In this document: one piece after another, positions 58,375 to 64,000 of the stretch | Position numbering within the stretch: position 1 is the stretch's first letter | Layout: each line of letters starts with the position of its first letter | From: Lytechinus pictus | Lineage: Eukaryota; Echinodermata; Echinoidea; Temnopleuroida; Toxopneustidae | Assembly (NCBI RefSeq): GCF_037042905.1 | Contig: NW_026974141.1 | Coordinates: 2,906,001-2,970,000 of the forward strand | Reading direction: 5' to 3' | Length of the DNA stretch: 64,000 nucleotides | Translations under genes and position numbers: made by a program | The notes under the pieces: generated by a model | The model's database searches: none | The model's input: the letters and a program-made list of their open reading frames with translations, nothing else | Told to the model about the DNA's origin: nothing

Positions 58375-58855
58375 TTAAAGGTCAAGTCCTCCCCAGCTAA
58401 GAAAGGAATTCAGTAAAAAAAGAAAAATCTAACTAGCATAATGCTGATAATTTGATCAAAATCAGATGTAAAATGAGAAAATTATGACATTTTAAATTTT
58501 CGCTTAATTTCACAAAACAGTTATATGCACATCCTGGTCGGAATGTAAATGAGGGGACTGATGACATCACTCGCTCACTATTTCTTTATATTTCATTACA
58601 TGAAATATTTAAACTTTCTCCTCATTGTCATATGAAATAAAGTTTTATTCCTCCCTTAACATGTGAAACTACCATTGTTTTAATATTTTTTGGTTCAGTC
58701 TAGTTGGTCATAACTTTTTTTTATGAAATAGGCAAAACTTTAAAATATAATTTTCCTATTTTACATCCGATTTTGATGAAATTTTCAGCATTATGCTTGT
58801 TTGATTTTCCTCTATTGATTCAAATAAAAAAAATTCTTGGGCGGACTTGACCTTT
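58375..58855. mobile_element. Foldback MITE, family B copy 6 (shortened)
   Basis: Ends TTAAAGGTCAAGTCCTCCCC and the complement of AAAGGTCAAGTCCGCCC. About 480 bp, roughly 100 bp shorter than other copies because the right half lacks the CAATAAAAAACAAAAGAAAT-type block. Confidence 0.85.
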
Positions 58856-61235
58856 TGAAGAGGGAGTGTGAATGATTTTAGGTAAATAGTTCAGATAATT
58901 ATTATTGATAATAATTGAGGTGGATAAATTGATTGAAGGTCAGACAGATAAAAAGAAAACTGTTACAATTACCTGAATGAATCAAAAGATATCATGTATT
59001 GACAGAACAGATCCATGAACATGTAGATAGAATGCATGGATGGAGAAGGATTAATAGATAAAAAAACTAGACTAGAGACCACGCAGAGTACATGTACTAT
59101 TAATGATGAGAATGAGAAAAGATAGTAGTACAATGGATTGCTCAGATGAGAATTAATGAGAGGTCCTACATTAATAGTAGAGACAGTGATTTTCCGTTTC
59201 AAAATAATGGTCTTTTCCGTTTCTGAAAATCTGTAATTACGTTTCAACTTGATCTAAAAATGGAAATTCCATTTTGTCACTGAAAATATACGCAGCAAAA
59301 ACCTGAATTTCGTTTTGCAAAGATGAATTCCATGAATTTTTACATGAAAAGTATAAGAACCAAACAGAATTTCCGTTTTATTTACCGGTAAAACGGAAAC
59401 TCACTGTCCCTAATTTAGCTGTAAAATTTCTGATTACATTCCAGAAACGATCTGTTAGAAATTAAAGATAGTGTAAATATCAAATAAGAGATAGAGACAC
59501 ACACACACACCCACACACTGACAGTATCTATAGAGAGGAGAGAGAAAAAGAAGATGTATACAAAGAGAACGCACAATGCATGTAATGTGTGAAGAGAATG
59601 AATGGAGTGACATGTATTTGTAATCAAACCTGGTGAGCAACAAACCTCCACTGACTGCCTCTGCAGTGTTTTGGTTTTGCAGATTGGAATGCATGGTATG
59701 CTAGGCATGCAGTGCAGCTAGCTGACAGGGGAAATTGACGATGCACAGCGTTGCCTTGGCGACAAATGAATCACCACCAGCCATGCACAGTCTCCGACCC
59801 CCAGTCACTTTAATTAAATACAGTAGCTGCAACCCAACGGAGGCGGTGTGTGTACCGATGTGTGGTTTTACGGGTTGAGGCTGAGAGGGAGTCTAACGGG
59901 AAGAAATATAGCTGTTTCATTATTGATGATATGTTGATTAGATAGGGTGTTGTCTATTTTACTGTAGGGATGATACTAGTGGTTTCATTTTGAGGGAGGT
60001 GATAGAGATTTAAATTGTGTATATAAATGTTGGAAACACTGGGAATGTGATTTTTATAGTGATATTAGTTTATCATCAGAACGATACCATAGATTATGGA
60101 TTAGTGTGAAAAAGGGAACAATCAGATAAAAAATAGCATTAAATAGATCTTTTTTTATATTTGTCAGAGGAATTACATGTATTATTAAACTGGAAAAGGA
60201 AAATCCATACATTTTTATCATGTACATGTAGAATACAAAAGAAATCATCTTCTATAAAAAGTCATAATTCTTTAAAATAGTGGTTTATAGGATAAAAATG
60301 TGATCACAATGAGTTGTAGGTTTAATATTGACAGTGTAAAACCCAAAGCCCCCCCCCAAAAAAAAAAATATATAAAAAATAAAGAAAATAAATGAAACTA
60401 AAAAAATAAAAGTGATTAACAATATTTCACACTGACATGTGCATAGTGTGCACATGTACTGTACACTCATGCAACCTCGATAAAGGGTCAGCTGTTGTCA
60501 AATACAAGAAAATAATAGGCCTATAATGAATCACACTTGCATAAAAAAATTAAGTAACACATTATTATGAAATCATCCTGATTTTGGCTATACATGCCAC
60601 GTGATTAGCACTCACACACTTGAAGCTCTTTGAGAGGAATAGCCTACATTTTGTTGTTCCTTTAGGCACAGAAATACTTATGTATATTTCTATACTATAG
60701 AAAAAGATGACCAGTTATTAAAGGGCTTAGGGGTAAGGTACAGTATTTGGAATAATATGTAGTAAATCTACATTCATTGTCATGAAGCTTTCATTACTAA
60801 ATACATGTAGAGCGCTGAAGGCTCTTCATGATTAAAAACATTTTACTACATTAAAACATTTAAATACATTTAAACATTTAACTACATATATGTAGAGTGG
60901 TTTTTACAAAATCTTTGTACCTTTTAGAATATGTGCACTTTTATGCATGTTGTTGTCTAATGATTACATGTAGTTCAGTGTTTAGTTTATTTATTGAAAC
61001 CCTTCGAGTGTTAAAGATTAGAAGATGGAGTCTTGCCAATTGTAGTGTTGAAAGGGGGGGGGGGGGCATGCTACCCATTGTACATTACATAGTTGTATAG
61101 CATAAGAAAATTTGAATTTCTTTTAAAAATGTGTATCAGGTACATGCTGTACTTGTATGTATTATAAATGCTGACCTGAATAATAAAATAAAACATGATG
61201 TCCATATAACTTGAGGGCAATAAATTTCCAATAGT
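58856..61235. other. Intronic DNA
   Basis: No exon recognised. An (AC)n run lies at about 59491-59518 and a G run at about 61056-61067. The segment 59690-59900 is GC-richer and includes GTTGCCTTGGCGAC (59750-59763), which resembles an RFX X-box. Confidence 0.4.
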
Positions 61236-61339
61236 TTTAAATACAAACCCTTTTTTATTTTAATAGAAAATTAATTTGAGAAGGTGATGGAAATCTTGTA
61301 TCAAAAGGGAAGGATCTCTCCACTCAGGCTGACTATTAA
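61236..61339 (+). repeat. Left copy of a ~104 bp direct duplication flanking a MITE
   Basis: Runs from TTAAATACAAACCC to GGCTGACTATTAA and abuts the family A MITE. The right copy at 61925-62028 differs by few substitutions and one small deletion. Confidence 0.9.
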
Positions 61340-61924
61340 AGGAGAATGAAACCCTTGAAACCAGCTGAATCCATATCAAAGAGAAAAATCAAAGAAACAT
61401 ATTGTTGAAAGTTTGAGGAAGATTGAATGAATAATAAGAAAGTTATGAGCATTTGAATATTGAGATCACTAATGCTATGTAGTTTCTCCCATTGGCAATG
61501 CGACCAAGATCTGTGATGTCACACACGTACAACTCCCTCATTACTTTAGTACTTATTTCACTTATATTCTCACTTTTATAGAGTCTATCACAAGGTGAGG
61601 TGTTCTCTTTTATGAGAGGACAAGTACAGAGGTTTCACAACATTATATCATTGATGAATCGTTTGTCTTATGATTAGAATGAGCAAAAAGAGATGTTTTG
61701 GGGTATATTTTCAGTGTCCAAAAGGGGAGAGTTGTTCATCTGTGACATCATAGATCTTGGTCGCATTGCCAATGTGAAGATCTCCATAGTATTAGTGATC
61801 GCAATATTGAAATGCTCATAACTTTCTCATTATTTGTCCGATTTTTCTCAAACTTTCGTTGATCTGTTTCTTTGATTTTTCTGTTTTCACACAAGCTATC
61901 TTGTTCCAAAGGTTTCATTCTCCT
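61340..61924. mobile_element. Foldback MITE, family A copy 2
   Basis: 585 bp, TTAA on both sides (61336-61339, 61925-61928), ends AGGAGAATGAAACC inverted. Nearly identical to the copy at 10673-11256, with scattered substitutions and one-base indels. Located in the TEAD intron. Confidence 0.9.
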
Positions 61925-62028
61925 TTAAATACAAACCCTTTTTTTCTAGAAAATTAATTTGAGAAGGTGATGGAAATCCTGTATCAAAAATGAAGGATCT
62001 CTCCACTCAGGCTGACTAATAATGAACT
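61925..62028 (+). repeat. Right copy of the ~104 bp direct duplication
   Basis: Starts TTAAATACAAACCC directly at the MITE edge and ends GGCTGACTAATAA. Contains the same GAAGGTGATGGAAATC and AAGGATCTCTCCACTCAGG phrases as the left copy. Confidence 0.9.
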
Positions 62029-62390
62029 TGAAACCTCCGGTCCAGTCATGCATTCCAAGCATTCTTTCAACATTCTTGAAATTCTTCAGCCTGGTTTTCC
62101 AATCAGGATCCTTGTCATGATGTACGTTTCTGCGCCTTTTAATTTGGAGGTGGACTTCACTGTCTTTAGGGGTTCATTCAGACTACCCAAGTCCTTCCTC
62201 AATAGAGGCATTCACATTGAATAAAGTATCAATGTATTCAAATCTAAAGCATATTTTTGAAAAACTTGTGTATGACCAGCTTGCTCTTTATTTACATTTT
62301 CTGTCATGAATTAAAATTTGTGATATTTTTATACTAAAAAAAAAATATATATATATTTTTCTTATTAATTATTAGGTTCGATTTTATATT

Positions 62391-62633
62391 CACACTGCAG
62401 AATCACCGGTGTTAATCCGACACCAGCCCGGTATCTATATCAGTCCACACCAGAGAGGTGTTGAAACAATACCGGTTTGGCGTTGGGCTAACACCAATTT
62501 GGCATTTAAGCAACGCCAATTAGTGTTAAAACAATATCGGTTTGATTCTGAACTGGTGTTGTTTCAGCACCACTGGTGTGAACCGATATAGATACCAGGT
62601 GGGTGTTAAATTAACACCGGCATTTTTTCAGGG
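62391..62633. mobile_element. Foldback MITE, family E copy 2
   Basis: Same plan and phrases as the element at 8073-8323 (CACACCAGAGAGGTGTTGAA, AACACCAATT, GGTTTGATTCTGAACTGGTG). Ends CACACTGCAGAATCACCGG facing CCGGCATTTTTTCAGGG are less well preserved. Confidence 0.8.
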
Positions 62634-63688
62634 CATCATTGTCTTCTGGTCCCGACTTCCTTTTGAATCAGTTCATGGGTTCAAATCTACCACAAAGTAC
62701 TAGAAACCATTCACAATTGTTTTGAGAGGGCTGTATTTACCATTCCTTCTGTGCCACTGAGTGTTTCCCATATGTCTTCTCTGTCTTTTGCATCTTACAT
62801 GTATAATGGATAATGTTGAAACAGAATACATATAGAGAATAATTCAATTACATGTACTTTCACTTTGCTGCTACAAAAATATATTTCTTCTCTCCATGCT
62901 TTTTCTGAGTGTATTGTTATCGGTTCTGATGTTTCTTTTGTTAATACAAGTGTAAACGAGCTTATGATTCCTCTGTGCAGTGTTTTTAGCAGTAGGTGTT
63001 GATAGACGGTGTAAACAGAGATAGTGGTGGTGGTGCGGTGATGAGAGAAACGAGGGTTGCTCAAAATATCACTTTTCAGTCGAAAAAAGAAAAACCATGC
63101 TTCTGTCAATAAAGCCTGTGCCAGATACTTGAATACAATTTGAAATTCAACTTTGCACCCCCGCACCCCCTTGGAATTAACTATAGGCTTACACATGTAC
63201 ATATAGGCATACATTGAATGTGATTGGTTTAATTAACCTATTAACAAATTTAAATCAATTTAGAAAAATACTTTATTAAGTGGAATTTCATGTTGAGTCG
63301 AACTATACTTTGCAAACTACGTAAAGTTTACTTGCAACTGTTTTTTACATTATTGAGGGAATTAAATATTTTTTTCTGCATCTTAAACACGAATTGGAAA
63401 TTGATGGAATATTGGTAGTCTGGACATAGGCCTTCATGTAGGAGAGGAATATCAATAGCAGAACGGGAGAGAGAGAGAGAGAGAGAGAGAAAGAAAGAAA
63501 GAAAGAGGGTGAGAGAGATGGAATGGAAGGGGTGATGTCAACAATTATTAGACTGAACAATAAATCAACTTTAAAACAAAAGTGACAAGGGGTCTTTCAC
63601 CTGTCAGATGCCTGTTGTTCAACAAAAGACATTCACACCCCACCCTCAGCTCTTCCCCTCCTGACGGCAACCACAATCCACGATATCT
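62634..63688. other. Intronic DNA with (GA)n
   Basis: No exon recognised. A GAGA/GAAA microsatellite lies at about 63466-63518. Confidence 0.45.
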
Positions 63689-63820
63689 GGGTCCCGTAAC
63701 ACAAAGGTTAGCGATTAATAGTATGCCTGATTTTCACGATCGATTGTACATTGTAGTCAATGGAATCAATGGTAGAAAGTTGTTCTATAATCATTGCTAA
63801 GCTTTGTGTTACGGGCCCCT
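63689..63820. mobile_element. Short foldback related to family G
   Basis: Inverted ends GGGTCCCGTAACACAAAGGT and the complement of GGGGCCCGTAACACAAAGCT, with opposed TAGCGATT/AATCATTGCTA segments inside. 132 bp, half the length of the family G copies at 14291 and 14654. Confidence 0.65.
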
Positions 63821-64000
63821 GGAGTGCATGAAGCCATCCAGCCTGATTTGTCTGGGTTTAATCGAGTTAAAGAGCAACCGGAGTCCGACTTTGGCTCTTG
63901 CCAGGCCAGCAGTCGAGGCAGATGGGGGGCAGGGTGCGGGCCGGCTGGTTGATGCCCCAGGATGAAGGCCCGAGTTAGAGAAGTGGAGGAATTAGTGTCA
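63821..64000. other. GC-rich edge of the window
   Basis: GC-richer than the intron around it (GGGGGGCAGGGTGCGGGCCGG near 63926-63946). Possible regulatory DNA or repeat; the window ends before it can be judged. Confidence 0.3.

Overview
This is eukaryotic genomic DNA, most likely from an echinoderm and probably a sea urchin. The evidence is a TEAD/Scalloped exon with animal splice signals, a Mag-type LTR retrotransposon, a decayed tyrosine-recombinase (DIRS/Ngaro-like) retroelement, a foldback element built like the sea urchin TU class, and many foldback MITEs and tRNA-derived SINEs. No bacterial features, operons or CRISPR arrays are visible. The species assignment is inference.

Left part (1 to about 31 kb) is almost wholly repeat-derived. 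From 1 to 3 kb lies a decayed minus-strand DIRS/Ngaro-like element. From 7 to 15 kb there are several foldback MITE families (called A to G here), one tRNA-derived SINE and microsatellites. A CAT-rich array of three ~550 bp units occupies 15.3-16.9 kb. A 650 bp palindrome at 17.4-18.0 kb carries two head-to-head tRNA-like units with Pol III boxes and T-run terminators, and a 200 bp MITE sits in only one arm. At 18.4-22.3 kb a TU-like foldback surrounds a family B MITE, which is itself split by a non-autonomous hAT element with a perfect 8 bp target duplication. At 24.7-29.2 kb there is a complete Ty3/Gypsy-type retrotransposon with identical 120 bp LTRs, a 5 bp target duplication and one intact 1320-codon Gag-Pol frame, but with Lys at the position of the integrase catalytic Glu.

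Middle (31-34.2 kb): purine-rich tracts, then a CpG-richer block that is the only promoter-like stretch. It may hold a noncoding first exon on the + strand and a first coding exon of an unidentified type II membrane protein on the - strand. Both are tentative.

Right part (34-64 kb): mostly AT-rich noncoding DNA around one secure exon, the first coding exon of a TEAD transcription factor (53740-54051, + strand). It carries the first part of the TEA DNA-binding domain and ends at a canonical donor; I could not find the next exon, so it probably lies beyond 64 kb. This part has fewer but still recognisable MITEs, SINEs and a LINE 3' end. The palindrome TACATGTA and its core are very frequent here and almost absent from the left part.

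No wholly new system can be claimed. The strongest unusual items are the tRNA-like palindrome, two MITEs flanked by direct duplications of about 100 bp, the intact but integrase-mutated retrotransposon, and the abrupt TACATGTA boundary near 36 kb.
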